Assembly: GCF_002078875.1 (NCBI RefSeq)
Contig: NC_034414.1
Coordinates: forward strand, 25,305,782-25,369,781
Reading direction: 5' to 3'
DNA from: Numida meleagris
Lineage: Eukaryota > Chordata > Aves > Galliformes > Numididae
DNA length: 64,000 bases
The position numbers and the translations under genes are program-made. The notes below the pieces were generated by a model. It worked only from the letters and a program-made list of their open reading frames with translations, ran no database searches and was not told where the DNA came from. Below are positions 26,001-41,000 of this stretch, in pieces. Within the stretch, counting starts at the first letter, position 1, and each line of letters begins with the position of its first letter.

Positions 26001-29000
26001 TTTCTGCTTCCCTTGATTGCCCTAGACAGCAAGACGTAGCTTTCAGTAGTGTTGCTAGAAAAGTTGTTCTCACTCTAGCCCAAAGACAGGCAAAAATATA
26101 ATTTTGCCATCTAAAGTATTTTGGATCTAAATCTCCACATCAGTAACTGTAAATATATTATTTGCTAATGGGGCAGAACAGTCAAGACAGCAGAAGACCA
26201 AACCTAGGTCAGCTATGTGGAAGAACACAGATGCAAAGACCAGCTGCCAAAGTTAGATAAACTGAAGTGAAGTCAACTCCTGGGGTGAAAGAAATGAAAG
26301 AACCAACAAGGATACCATTTTCCTAGCCAATACTAAAGCGAAGTACTGCAGATGATACTCATGGCGCAGTATCCACACAGACGCAGGAGTTACAGAGGGG
26401 TGAACAGTCTGCCAGCTTTGATGCAGATAATCCTTCAGGCCTTCAAAGCTCAGCACAGAGCTGTACTATAAAGGAAGCAGAAATGGAGACAAATGTTACT
26501 AACACAGTCTATGCTTGGAGAAAAGTAAAACAGTCCTCTCTGAAGTCTACCATCCTCTGCTTTCCCCTTAAGAATTCCTGTTGTCTGCCGCAAGAGATTT
26601 TCAGAAATAGCTTGATAAATATCTGTCCTTTTGCCTCAGTGCTCACACCTGCATTCAACATCAGAAGAATGAAGAAACCTTTTCAGCCACTGTAGCACTC
26701 ATTCTTTTAATTTGATCTCATTTTTCTTTGCTATATAGCCTTCAACCATCCCTCATTCCTTGTCTGAGGCTTTATTTTCTTCAGCCAAACAGCTCTTTAA
26801 CTGCTCTCAAGATTCTTTATAACTCCATTCTTTAAGCCTTGTCACGATTTGACACCTGCTCTATAATCCCAGCCTCCCAGCATCAACTGAATATGGGAAT
26901 TCAAAGACTCACCTGTTCTGAAAATAGGGGTATTTCTATTTAAAGTACTTTGATATTTTTAAATTAAAAAATACACAAAAGTTCTATTTTAATAGTCCTG
27001 CTAACATCATTCTTAAGCCTGGGACGATACAAATACTAATTTCCTTCCCAAGCATACTACCATTCACATAGATCCCATAGTGAAAAAGTATATTCTCACC
27101 TTGCAGATCAGTCCTTTGTGAATATGAGTGATGCCATCGATGAGAAACAGGAGGGCAGTGAGGAAAGGAAAAGGAGACTTGGAGCCAAGTAGGCTCAGAG
27201 GAGGTTTGCCTCCAGTACAACTCAAAGATACAATGCTGAAGACAGATTCAGGTGCTGGAGAACAGGACAGAGGGTTGCACAGAGCAGAACACGGCCTGTG
27301 TGAACACAGAATGAAAGAGATCAGGTCAAAAACATTCATATTACTGAAAATTTATCCTGTAGGAATGTTACTATTCAAACCATGCCATACATTATGGGAA
27401 AATGGAAACCACAATGATTGCACAAGAGAAAGGAAAAAAACAAAACAGTATCAACAGTTGGTCAGGTAAGCACAGTCACACAGAAGTTCATGCCAGTGAG
27501 CTGTCACAGATTCTAGTCTTCAGCTAAATTGTTCATGATGTGCAGAAATACTGATGCAGCGATGCATCTCTGATGTCAAACATTTCAAAGCGTTGGATCT
27601 TGACTAAAGAAAATACAAATTTCGCCACATGCATATGTAATCCAGGGTAATAAAGCTGCCCACATACTTTGGACATTTCAAAAATAATCAGACTGGCAAA
27701 GCCAAAAAGCCAGCTTATATCTAAAACTGCCATTGTGAAAATGCTTCCTCGTGATCAGAAATTTTGGTGTTAGGAGCTTCAGAACTCACTTCTCAGTCAT
27801 GAAAGAACATGGGCCACATTGGCGACCATTCAAATAGCACTTAAAACCAAAAATTTCAAGTGTCCCTTACATCAGACATTCTTAGAAGAAACTGGATGTT
27901 TCCCTTACTACAAGTTAAACTTTTCAGTTTACCCCGCTCTGGAGGACTGATTGCAGGGTGGCAGTGAGGCTCCCTCTACAGGAGAAAGAGGGAACATCTA
28001 CAGCGTTGAACTGCCCAGAGCCTGAGATCAAATTTATGTTAACCAAATGTCTGCAGGGACAATTTGGTATCCAGCCTTTCACTCTCCTGCAGGGGCTTTC
28101 AAGGCCTTTGTGGAGCTCTGCAGGAACTTAGGTTATTTTATGAAAGTAGTTCATACACAGCATGTGAATGGTACATGCACTCCCACTGATGTTAGAGGGA
28201 CTCAAATTGACGTTGCTTTGTTCTTGTTTTTAAACCCAGGAAACTAAAGAATAATCAAAGCCAAGAGCGACTAAAATCTTTTTGAAATTGATATAAAACA
28301 CAGCTACACAGAAGGGTAGAGAGGCAGGCTTTGCAGCACCATCAGTAGGCAAGAAGGAACTGGAGTACCTCTGCAGCAGATGCCTTGTGTTATGAGGGAA
28401 GAAAGGAGAAAGAAGGGGCGTAGACAGAGCCTTACTGCACCATAATTCACCCAGCTTTCAGTATCACATATACGAGGTATACATGTAAAGGGTAAATAAA
28501 TGGGAAGGGAGAAAATCATCTAAAGCATAACTGTGCTTTTTGATGTATTCTAGGCCAACATCAGAGAATTTCTTTGCTGTGAGTGGATTCCCAGCCCCTG
28601 GAACCACTGTGTTTTGTGCCTTCCTGACCACCCAGTGCAGTATAGAAATGAAGCAATGAAATAATTTTACCTGAGCAAATCCCACATGCTGTGCATGGCT
28701 GGCTGGCTGAGAAGGGGCTGCAGCACCTCAGATGTCAAACGTTCCAATTCCTCTAAGCAGTCAATTGGATTGACCGATGGCTGCATAAAACATGGGAAAA
28801 CAGGGGAATGCAAAAACACATGCTGATTTAGTTATTTTCTCTTTCGATGCCGTTTTGACACACCGCATCATCTACGTATCAGTACTGCTATAGATTAGAG
28901 TATGGAAGCTGAGAGCTGGCACCTCAAGGTGTCCTCATACTCAAGTATTAGAATACATCAGAGACAATTCTTATTTGGCTGGAAGTAAGGTATGGGATCT

Positions 29001-32000
29001 TTGGGAGCAAGATTCCCTAAATGTAAACTTGCTCTATGTGGTTGACACCCCCACTTCTTAACATACCACCTATATGTGGATCTTCTCATTTAACTTTAAG
29101 AAAACACAAAGGTGATCAGCACTACCTTGAGAAAGCAGACCGGCATCATGAGGGTGTCAGGAAAAAAAATAAAAATAATAATATTCAGCTGTACAGAGTG
29201 CAATTGACCTACCCATCAAGACAAGGCTGTGGATGAACACTGCACAGAGGAGGATCTGTGGTTTTTAGAGAACCATCCGAATTCTTCTGACCCTAGTAAG
29301 CAATATTCCAGATTGAACAAACAGGCTGGCATTTTTTTTTTTTAAACTATACTTTGCCTTTGTTAGAGAAATACTCATTGCCATAACAAAGATCTGATTT
29401 TCCCCCAGGTGAAAGCTGTCTCCAGAAATCAGTCAGCAAAATCCAAATGTCATCCTTAGTAGTCTAACGAAACTATCCCATGGAGGTCCCTGTATTCAGT
29501 AGTCTAGTTACCATACGGGTTGATTAATTAATTTTTTTTTTAATTTTACTTTTTTTCCTGTTATCCATTCAAATATGCTATGTGTAACTTTTATTTTATC
29601 TTTAAATCAGACTGTCTAACCACAGACTGATAATTGCTTTTTTTTTCTTTTTTTTTTTTAAAGTGGAAACAAAACTGTGTATGGCACAGTTCAAGGACCT
29701 AAGAAATTATTCAGTCAGCCGCTCTTCTGGAATATCTATAGACGTTAAAAAGGAATACTAATCTCTTTAAAAGGTCTTCCTGGTTCTCTAAAGATCAGGA
29801 CCTAATAACAGTAGGTCAAAGGTGCTAACTACCTTTGGGGAATTGAAGATACCTTTGAAAGATATGAGCAGTTTCCACCCTAGCCAAGGCAAACAAATTC
29901 ATTTGTTTCAGGGAAATTTCAGAGGGGTTAAAGAGGTCTGAATAAATATAGGAATTAAATTATCCCTACATCTTGAAGATAACTCTCCCAAGTCAGAACT
30001 AGGGCACATCAGTTGGGCAGTAAAGAGGAAACCTGCACTTATCTTTAGAACGTGAATCTTCAAAGTAGCTAAAGTATAAGACACCGTTTTTTCAACAGCA
30101 TTACATTGATATGCCACCTTCAGAAAACTCAGTTAAAAAGATGGTTACATACTGCAACAGCAATTGGGCTACAGAATTTGACTTCCAATGTTAGTGGGGC
30201 AGTAAATAAATTCACCTTTATTGCCTCCTGTTGGAAGTTCATATGGTATGACCTTCGGTGCTCAATCTTCCTACAAGGTTATTGCAATAACTGCCCACAT
30301 GTAGGATTTCAGACCACAACAAATGCAAAAATGTGCAACTTAATTTAGCCCACAAGGAGGAAGGACTGCCAAGCTGAATTAGGTCATATTTACTGCATGC
30401 TGGGTATCTCTGCAGTAAATCAAATGAGTCATTGCACTACCACACTCCTTGACTGAGACTCTGAGACCAAAGGAAGAAATGAAGACAGTGATATTTGGCA
30501 TTGCCAGTGTCAAGGATTGGCACTCAGCCTTGGTAAGAGGCATGGCAAACAACATCTAGTCCTCATCTGTGTTCTTCAAAGCCTTCCTTTCTTTTTTCCA
30601 GGTTTTCAGTGGTAATGCAGAAGCTGATATTGGTGACACGAAAAGACAATCTATGTTTTTCTGGCCTTACCTGTTGACCGCAAGCTCTGTAATAAACTCC
30701 CAGGTAGATCATGTAAGTTGTGGTCAGAGGCTGAAGAATTTGCCAAGTTTCTGTTTGAGATATCACCTGCAGGAACTTTTTCAGACCGGTCTCAAGAAAG
30801 GGCAGTAGGCCTGACACTTGATTCCATGTTACTGGCGGAGGTGGAATCTGTTCACTGTCTTCTGAGCTATCACTGAAACATGGCAGAAGAATGACACAGG
30901 ATAGTGAGAATGCCTCAAAAATTATTCTCTCTAAAATATCATTTTAATAGCAAGATTTCCAGTTACGTGTAGTACGGAAGATGGATGACTAATGACAGCC
31001 ACTAGGGGAAAAACAACTTCACACATTCCCACAGACTAGAACAAATCACTTCAGACAGAAAGGTCAAATGAGAAACCACGCATGAAAGCTGAAGTTTCTT
31101 CACCTGCATTATTCTGTCCTTAGCTAAGCTTTGGTTTTACTGAATACGTTACCCCAGTATCGAGCTTTGACTAAATAAGTCCAGAGTTTGTTTTTTTCCC
31201 CCACCAAAAAACCTACTTGTGTTTTCAGCAACTTCCACTGCTTTGACATCTAAGAAAACCAACAAACCCACAGCCCACTTTTCTTAACCCTGTTCCACCT
31301 TATTCTCCACAGAGTTTCTTTCCTCCAGACCTCAGAGAGGTTATTTTCTTCTTTGCCGAAGGAAAAGTCAAAGGAGTTTTCTAGTTCATTCTGGCAGGAA
31401 TGCCTTGCTAAACACAGATTCTTACCCCTCCCTCTCATCAGGCCAGCAGGCATACAGCTATCTACCAGCCTCCAATCTACCCCTTCTGTCCTCATGTCAA
31501 AAGCAATACATCCCACCACGCAGGGATTCACATGTGGGACAGTACACCATATGAAATGCAGGAATAGAGAAGGGTAAAGCCAGGTCTCCTAACTGAAGGG
31601 AATAGAATGTAAGACAACTGCTCAGATGCACAGAACGGGTGACAGAGGGCCTACCTGCTCAGCTTGGAGTGCAGCTCCGCCGTGCAGCCTGCAGTTTGTG
31701 TCACATGTACCAGCAGAGTAACCACTGCTGCAGCTCGCTGGACAGATAACTCAAATATGGGGTTCTTCTCATGGCTTGCGCTGAGCAACTCAGGCAGGGA
31801 CTGCAGTATCCTTACCAGCACAGGATAGAGATCCCTATAGTTTGAAATACAAAATACATGAGCTTGGAAGTAGTCCAACTCCCTGCTCAAGCTTAGTCAG
31901 CTAAAGCAAGTTTGCCTAGGAACATGCATAGTTAGGTTTTGAGTATCTTCAAGGATGTGGAGTCCAGTCTCTGAAAAATCTGTTCCAGTGTGACTATCTC

Positions 32001-35000
32001 CACAGTAGAAGTTGTTTTCCTTATACTTAAGAGAAATTTCCTCTATTTCAATTTGTACCTATCGCTCTTTGAACTTTCCCTGCTGCCACTGGAAGGACTT
32101 GGCTCTATTTTCTAAACACCTTCCCATTACACACTGCTAAGATGAGATGAGAAACATCAACACCTCCAAAATAAAATTAAAAAAAAAAAATCAACAGACA
32201 TGGAAAAACTAAAGAATTCTGTCATTCCCAACTCAACTGAATGGAATCTACCCCGCCTCCAAACATTCCAACCAACTCTTGAAAAAAACGCCAAGTATTT
32301 ATTTTCTTCTTTTTTTTCCTCTAGTTCTCAAATGCTCAGAATATACATAGTTATAATAATGCAAATTTAAGCAATCTTCTGCTGCTTCTCTTTCCTCAGT
32401 ATTGTTTACAGTGTTAAAAAATGATATACTGCATTTTACTCTATTAACCAACACACTATTGTGCTCAAAATGCTGTTGCAAAGAGAACCACCTTTCCAAC
32501 AATTACTACTGGCCTCTCTTCCACTCCTCTTCAGGGCAACTCCACAGGTATCCTCATGCTTTCAAGTCAGTGTAATTATACAAAGAAGACACGATGCCTG
32601 AGGAAGGTCAGACTTATTCCAGAGCAGACCTTGAAGGTCAACTACAAGAACTTGAATTTTGTACTGAACTGAGAGTTGATGCAGAGTTTGTCTGCATTAG
32701 TCTGCCTCATTTGTCATGTATGCAGGGGACTGCTGCCCAGATTGCCTTTAGCGCATCAGATTCAATCCTAGGTGTACTGCACTCAGCGTGTCTTGAGGTC
32801 ACACAAGCACAGATAATTCAAAAGCCTTCGAGGGGAAAAAAGATGTAGTACTAAAAAGTTTAGGTTTCTCCCATAGGACAGAGAAGAAACAAGAAATTAT
32901 AAGTGATTAGACACAAGAAATAAGGGAGAGCCAGAAAAAGAAAAGAACTCAACACTAACACCTTCAGAAACTGAGTTTTACTGCAGGAGGCCAGAGGAAG
33001 GGAGGTAAGACTCCCTGAAGGGAATAGCAACTGATTCTAGAGAACCCAAATTCACCCCTCTGGAACATGATGCCTCTGTTGTGCCCTCCACCCCCACCAT
33101 TCCCACTTCTCCAGCTTTGGACTGTACCGGTAGAGATCACAGGCCTGACCGTAACCAGCAGCCACCGCCCACAACCGGAAGGCTTCAGTGCTCAGCCTGA
33201 TGGCCTCTTCCCTTGGCAGAAGCAGATCCTGCGGATCTTCAGCCGTAAATCGAATTAACCGGCTCTTCATTTCAAACTTGTTAAGCTGTAAAACAAATGA
33301 AAACAAGTAAACAAAGACCAAAACATGACAAAGGAATAAGAGACCTCACTCACATGCATCACAACACTCATTAGTCTGACATACCAAAAAACCTGTAGAT
33401 TTTACTGCAGTTTATTCTAAACTCCCCTTGCACTGTTCTAACCTGTCTTCATCTTGTGTAATTTTAGGGAGCGTACTACAAAGGGTCAATAAATCATTAA
33501 CTGCAATTTAGATGGAAGTATTCCTTGGAAGAGATGCCTGAGCGTTATCTAATCCGTTCCACACACAGATCAAGTACTCCTAAATCACAGGTCTGTCTGG
33601 CCCCCCCCACTCTTGTTTTAGGTGCTCTACACAGCATTTAATTGACTTTTAAACAATAATTACTTTTCCTTAACTAGTTATAAGTAGAAATCTAGTAGTA
33701 AAGATTATGCTGAGATTTATCTTATCAAGAACACTGTATGCAGAAATCACTGAATGGATACTTACATTCTTCTTAAGAGGTTACATTAAATGGCTTTCAG
33801 AGGTCATACAACCTGAATCCTTCTGTAATTCTGTGTTTGTTTTATAAAAAGGGTACCTCCTGCCTATTAGTTTTCAAAAAATTATAGAATTTTAGCGCCT
33901 TGAAAATGTTCTGAGGTTATTTTAGTATTGAATTAAGCCTGACATGACTCATTTGCAGTTCTCTAGAAATAATTTTTATCCTCCCCAACAACTGGATATT
34001 TTTGCTTAACCATAGAAAAGAGCTTCTCCTTCCCTCTCCCACACATACAAAAGCTTATGTGCGCTCTGTCTAAACAAATGCACCAACAATGTCTTTCTCA
34101 CAACACAAGGACACATTATAGATCATTTGAAATTCAAATGCTTTAGAGACATCTCGTAGGGAAATCACTTCACACCCACAAGAAGCAAAGGAGCTGATGA
34201 ATCAAACTATGAATTCTGACATCCCTCCTACAGAACAGAGGGCAAAGTTAAATTTACTTCCTGAGGAGGAAGATGGAAGAATTTTGTTTTTAGGTAAAAT
34301 TCCTACACTATTTTTTTTTTTTTAATGTTCCATTCCCATGTTCAAGTGCCTGCAACAAGTCATATGAGAGTAAAACAGAACCAAAGTCTGAGAGGTAGGA
34401 ACCTTGTAAACAATGTTTGCATGCTTGGAATACCTGGACTATACAAAGTCTGAAAGAGAATGAAATTTAGAGATTTTCTGTTATGTTCCTACCACCACTT
34501 ACAACTTTAAATATCCTACTATCTATTATTAGCACATTATTCTATGTATTCTATAGCACAACTTAGTATTCCCTTGCTGATGCTGGCGAATTCCTGGATA
34601 GCAATTTATTTGAAGTTATTAAAAATACCGAACCAAAACCCCTTAAAGGTGCACACTGCACTGTAATGGGTGCTGCTCTGAGTTGATGTTGTGTATTTAT
34701 AGCACCAGTGCGACACCCTATATGAGTGAACACAATTATCTCTGAAATGGAAAACCTGTCCAGAAGTAGATAAGAGGGGCTGGAAGTACTGACAAATAAC
34801 CTGAGCTGTGATGGCAAATTCGTGGCAGGAAAGTTCAACCAGGGCTGTAAAACATGACGATACAAATAAGACCTCTGGCATAGAAAGCTGCCTATCACTG
34901 GAGCCACAGGAGAAACAGAGCAATACATGCTGATGTGTGCTCTAAACATCTGCTGCTGGCCAGTATCACCGAGCTGTGCTACATGATTTTGCATAGCTGC

Positions 35001-38000
35001 ACTACATACACCTCCCTCCACCCTCAAAAAAAAAAAAGAGGAAAGAAAAGACTGAAATAGCTTCCCTACTGCTATACAACAGAAGACACATTGTAATATT
35101 GTCAACAATTCCTTCAAAACACATACACGCATCCTCTTCACAAGGATTATTTTGGCTACTTTATTTCAGCTCATACTCTGTCTTCCAAGAGGTTTCTGAG
35201 GTTTCCCTGTAAATGGAAGAAGATATCTACAAGGGTAATCTCGCAGAGTCTGTGGTTAAGAGCTACATTGTGCTTGAACCATCAGCAAGCCTATTCATTA
35301 GGCTCATAGAGTCACAGAGAAGTTGTTGGTCAGAAAGGACCTCTGGTAACTGCAGTCCTCTCTGTTTAAAGCAGGTTGCTCAGAGCTGGGTCCAGTAGGT
35401 TTCGATTTTCGTCTCACATGGAAAGTCTGCGCCTCCTTGGGCAACCTTTTTGAGAGTCTGACCACTTTCACTTTAGAAGTAAATTTCTAGTTTTAGCTGT
35501 CTTGTATTTCAACTTGTGCTCACTGCTTCTCATCAGTATATCCACTGAAAGGATAAGTTTTGCTGTTTTCTTTACTCCCTCGACAAAACACACATCATCA
35601 CCAGCTTTCTATTGCCAAGCTTAAACAATTACAGGGAAAGATTGAAAGCTGTATGTCAGATACTTCAATCTCTTATTCATTTAAGTGGCCCTATTGCTTC
35701 CTTTTGCCTCAGAGTGAGACTGAAACAGGAACCCTGACCCCATAACTCTGTTTCACACGTATCAGTCAGGTCTGAATCATGTTCTTCAGCTCAGTCACCC
35801 CCAGTCAATTATCCATTAGTGAGGAAGCAAAGCACAGAAAACAATGGTATTTGATATCAGAAAAGCTCTTCTGATAATCACTTACCAGCCTGGCTGTTGC
35901 GTTTCTGCCTCCAGATGCCAATACTCTGATGAACTTCATAGCAGCAGCACAAGCAACTCCGTGGAGACTGGTGAGTAAACATCCTGGTTCGGCCACATGA
36001 GGATCCCATCGAGTAGGGAGAAATTCCTTGACAATGGTGTCAATCAACCGAGGACAGTCAAGCAGCTGCAGAAAAATAGCAGGCACCACAAATAACTGAA
36101 TGCATGCAATTCCAGTAGCCATACATACAGAACACCCAAGTTTGTCTTATCTCCTTGACATAACTTTATCTGCTTCCTTCTTCCCTTTTTCAAATCTTTT
36201 CCTAGCATTCCTCCTGTCCAATGGCAGATTTACCTGGGTGCATGCTTCGGAGGAGTGTCTTGCTATGCGGGTAAGGATGTGCAGGATATCCAGGACAACT
36301 GTTGGAACAGGTCGTACCACCTCAAGGATATACCTCAACCGGTGCTGAATCCGCGTCTTCAGAAGTCCCTGAAAGGAAAAAATATTCATTATGCTCTTAA
36401 CAACTGCTCTCTGAGAAGCAGTTGTAGGAAGGGAAAAGCAGATTCAGTTAAATCTTTTGCAGAGAGAAAGTATTAAAATCACCACTGGGGAAACGAAGAG
36501 AGAAATTTCTGTAGGTTTGCTAGTATGCTAGCAAACGATCAAAAAGTCAGCCCAGCTGAGCAGGGACATCTGAACTTTTGTTCTGTATCAGACTACCAGT
36601 GAGTTTTTTGGATAGTTGTGTTCTCCAGAGTTTGAAACTGCAATAGGGAATACCTCTCCTACAAAGGACTATTAAAATGTAATGTGGCTGAAAAGGGTCC
36701 TCATGCTTTTTGATTCATTTCGGCTAGCCACCACCTTCATCTAACACAGTACTCTCTCTTTAGTCCTGATGGTGCTTGTCACATCAGAGAAGGCTGACAG
36801 AAGCAGAGAACAGACACCAGTTTCTATTCTGCAGTAAGAAAAGACAGACGCAGATGGATGAGGTGACTATGTATTGTTCACAGAGCAGAAGACCATGATC
36901 AGTGACTATGGTAGGAATCGATCTTCAGTTTAAGTGATAGTGTTAATGCATTTCTAGTTCTGGGAAGAGGTGCAACGCTCGAGTTCATAGGACTGATACT
37001 TTTAAAAGTTGCAGCCAGGCAAGGCTGAAGCTCTACAACTGAGTGAACTCAGCTGCTAGTTTAAATATTCTTCTTCCAACATGTGGAACTGGGATGTAAC
37101 AACCAATTAGCAGGTGTAAAATGGAATTTATTTCAGAACAGCTGGAACAGTGGAGAATTTTATGCCAAATCTCTTCTGAGTTCAGGCCAAATAATCGTTT
37201 CCAGAGTGACAAATTGACCTCATCTCTTATCTAAGTCTCTTTTGTTAAGCCTCTTAAACAGTATAGCCTATTAGAACAGATCTGAAATCACAAAATTGCT
37301 AACTGAAACCAGATACCTAAGTACAGTAATTCATTTGCCCAGTGAAGTTTATAACCATTTGCTATTTGAATACAGGCTCAAGTACATGGACTAAGTGATG
37401 TGTCCACAGACCTTAGTAATAGCAGCAGGCAAGAGCTTCACTGGCTCCAGTAGGGTTGGGTTTGAGATGCCAAAGATTACTGTTGTTAGATCTCATGCCA
37501 AGGATGCAAAATTTAGCTTAAATATACGTGAAATTCATTCTAAATATTGTAACTCTTTTTCTAAGAGATGCAAGCATGAAGAGCGATATTAGGGAAATGC
37601 TAAGCAGTCACTGCATCAAATGCAAAGAGAACGTCATTGTACCAGTCTAATTCAGAACTATCCAGTTTTAATTCTCTTGCTTAACTTTACAATGGTACAC
37701 ACAGGCATGTTAATAGTGTCTGGAACTGTTTCACTTCTAGCTCAAGTAAGGGAATTTGAAAATCACATCTGTATGCAATCTTTCAGCAAATCATGGTCAC
37801 CAGCGTGCTTGTTACCAATTTCCCTATAGGAAGTTAGAAATACTTAATAATGATAAAATCACACTGGTCAAGTCTCAACATCTTAAGAGGTTAAGTAAAT
37901 TACACTTCTGATTATGTATGACAGAAACATAACATCCAACAGCCAAGGAGTAGTTCTAATTTTTGTTCATAACACTACTAACACACACAGAAGAGTACAC

Positions 38001-41000
38001 ATTTCAACTGCACTCACAGCCGCAATGTACAGTCTATTCTTCCAAAAAAGATTTCAGGCCTAGCTCCGTGCTTACCTTTACAACATCGTAACGGGCTACG
38101 TCTGCATCTGGCTTGTTTTCATCCTTTCGTTTTTTATTCTGAGACTTCTCTGTTCCAGTTAACTCTTCTTCTTCTTCCTCATCCTCTTCTTCTTCCTCAT
38201 TGTTGGGGACAAGTGGGAATGTAGCCATCCCTTGGTACCATGAGAAAGTCCAATCAAGATATTTCTATGAGGAGAGTAAAAGCACACAAAATTCTCACAC
38301 AAAGAGATCACGGAAGACAAAAAAACTTTCAAGAACACTTAATTACAAGATGCTTTACAGATTCCCACATGACTCAGGAAAATAGGAACACAATAAAGGA
38401 TACACTAAACATTTACAAGTTGGATGAAATGCTTTTTCAGGGAAGTGACTTTAATCTATGACCCACAGACACTTGGGAAATCATGAAAAGCAATTACCGT
38501 GAAGTGAATTAAATTCACTATACAAGGAACAGAAATGCAGCTTAACTGGAAAATGTTTAAGATAAAAATAAATAACCACCAAGGGCTCTAGAACTTAAAC
38601 TGGAATTTTACATTTATTAGCTCTATTCCCATTTCTAGATCCGCATGGAAGTTAGGTCACAAATAACACAGAATGGTCATGTAAAAATTGCCACGTTAAA
38701 GACTATCTGACATACTTGTTCACGTTTGCTTGGCATGTTGTTGAGCGATCCTCAGCTTCAGCAAATTAAAGTCTTTTTGTTCATAGTCAATGACACTGTT
38801 AGATACCCCCAAGTTCTACAGCAATACTGCAGTATGCTGCAGCTTTCAACTCTTCAGAGATGAAATCGTGCCCACAGAAGACCTAATTTCCCAAAAATGT
38901 TTTAGAATATAAAAGGCAATTTAATCCAGTGCTTGCACTACTTAACTGCCTTAAATTTCCACTTCCTCAACTGGCAGCCAGAAATAACTATCACATCAGT
39001 AAGAAGTGGTAGACTTCAACTGAACTTTGAGATCTTTTTGAAAAAATTCAAATTAAAGTGCAATTAATTAACATACATAAAGCAATATTAAGCAAAGTTG
39101 GTGAGTGAATGATATGGCCAGGAGAGGCTATGGGTTGAGGCTACAAATCCATCTAGAATACTGACTTTGGCCTACAGTCTTCATTCTGCCACGAGAAAGA
39201 AAAGCACAAGACAGAGAATCTGGGTCCTCAAAGGGAAGCAAAGAAGAAGATGCGTACCATAGCCACAGATGAATGAACAAAAATGTAGGCAGTAAGATTT
39301 GTGGGTGTGTTGATCTTCTGCATACATAGTGGGGGATAAATCCTGTTCATCTTATAAAACCTGGAGACTAGAATTCCACCCTGCAGCTTCCTGAGGGACC
39401 TTATGAAACTCAGCACGAGACTCTTGGAAAGACTCTTTAAACAAGAAAATACACTGACACAACAATCACACCATTGCTTTTGGCATGGAGAGAGCCAGCA
39501 ATTTCCACCTATCCAAAACATCAAACCATGAGTTTTGATCTTAGAATCACAGCATGGCAGACAGATGTAAACCAGAGTAATGTCAGGAACAAAAGTACAT
39601 TAACAAGTTGGTTTACAGCATTAATCACCTACCATGGATTTGCAGCACTCATCTAACAGATTCTCATTATGCTGATAGCTTAGAAAGCAAGATACTTCAT
39701 TTCCCTTGTCATCCCACCATCCCACTAGTGATATCTATGATGGCCTGGGAGAAGTTATGGTAGGCTTCTAGAGATCTAACCACTCTTTTCTAGCACCAGT
39801 CCCTTTGCAGCTTGACACAGGAGTAGCTCTCATAAAAGGAACTTGAAACACAGGCCATAGTCTGCTTTGCCCATAATGGCCTGCTTCTGTTCAACCAGGA
39901 AGACTCTTTAATCTTGCTGTTCAGGGTCGAGTATCTCTGAACATCCAAAAGAAGTTTCAGCTTTCTAACAGGAGAAAAAGCATTAAGGAGAAAACAGACT
40001 CGTAAGAATGGAAAAATAGGTGTATATCGTAGTGAAAAAAAAGCATCTGAGAACAGATGATGGACAATGATGGAGGGACACTAGTACTACTACTGTGAGG
40101 CCTGACAAAAAACAATACTTAGTCACTAATTTGTTCAGAAGCAGGAAAACTACATAGCAAAAAGCCAACAAGAGAAGAGGTCGTATTAAAAATAAAATGT
40201 CTAAATCGTACACGTACGCTAGTAGTGACATGCTCTAGATTTTAAAGGTGGCAAGAAGGAAGAGAACTCCCTCAACAGCCTGCACTGAATTTAATCATAG
40301 GCAGAGCTAATTTAAATAGAAGAACAGAGGACTGAATCTCTCATATTTGGATAATACGTTGCTTTGTCTGTCCCAAAGCACAGAAAGTGCATTCTACTGA
40401 GCATTAAGCTAACCCATCCAGCAAGACTTTTTTTAGAAGCTACTCACCTTGTCTTTTCATTCTGATTCTGAAAACGATTCAGAATGAAACCAAAGCAGGG
40501 GACATAATGATTTTCTCACCTCATCATCAAATGACACCAGCAGAGCCCGGAGAGCACCAACAGATGCTGCCATGACATTATCAACAGTATCATCCAGCGA
40601 GAAGCGGAGCAAGAAGAGAAATCCAGCATCAAGAAGCAGACGCAGAACACTGCCCTTCAAGGAGGAAGCGAACTCTCCAGCCCTGGCCTGAAAGGTATTC
40701 CATACAGAGATAACGTTAAAGCTGTCTCACCTCAACTGGGTACAATTTAACAATTTGCACGTTTGCCTCTTCCCAGTCCTTTGTAAAGCAGCTACACTGT
40801 GCAGTCAGCACAACAAACTGCTTAGCTTGGTATTCTCCAAGGAAAGCGCAGAATTATCTATAGGGACTGAAAATTTTTGTATCATTCAGTCCAAAGCAGC
40901 GATATAAAAGGGCAGAAGAAATGCTTAGGACTTCAAAGATCCGCAAAGACTTACAGTGCCAGCAATGCAGGAAAATCCACTTAAATACCATAAAATTGGG

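Noticed and set aside
34563..35141. 192-codon open frame on the minus strand
   Set aside because: It lies within RPAP1 intron 14, resembles no protein family I know, and shows no coding composition or splice support. Most likely a chance frame.
36515..36536. 9-bp inverted repeat with a 4-nt loop
   Set aside because: Arms this short are expected a few times by chance in a window of this size.
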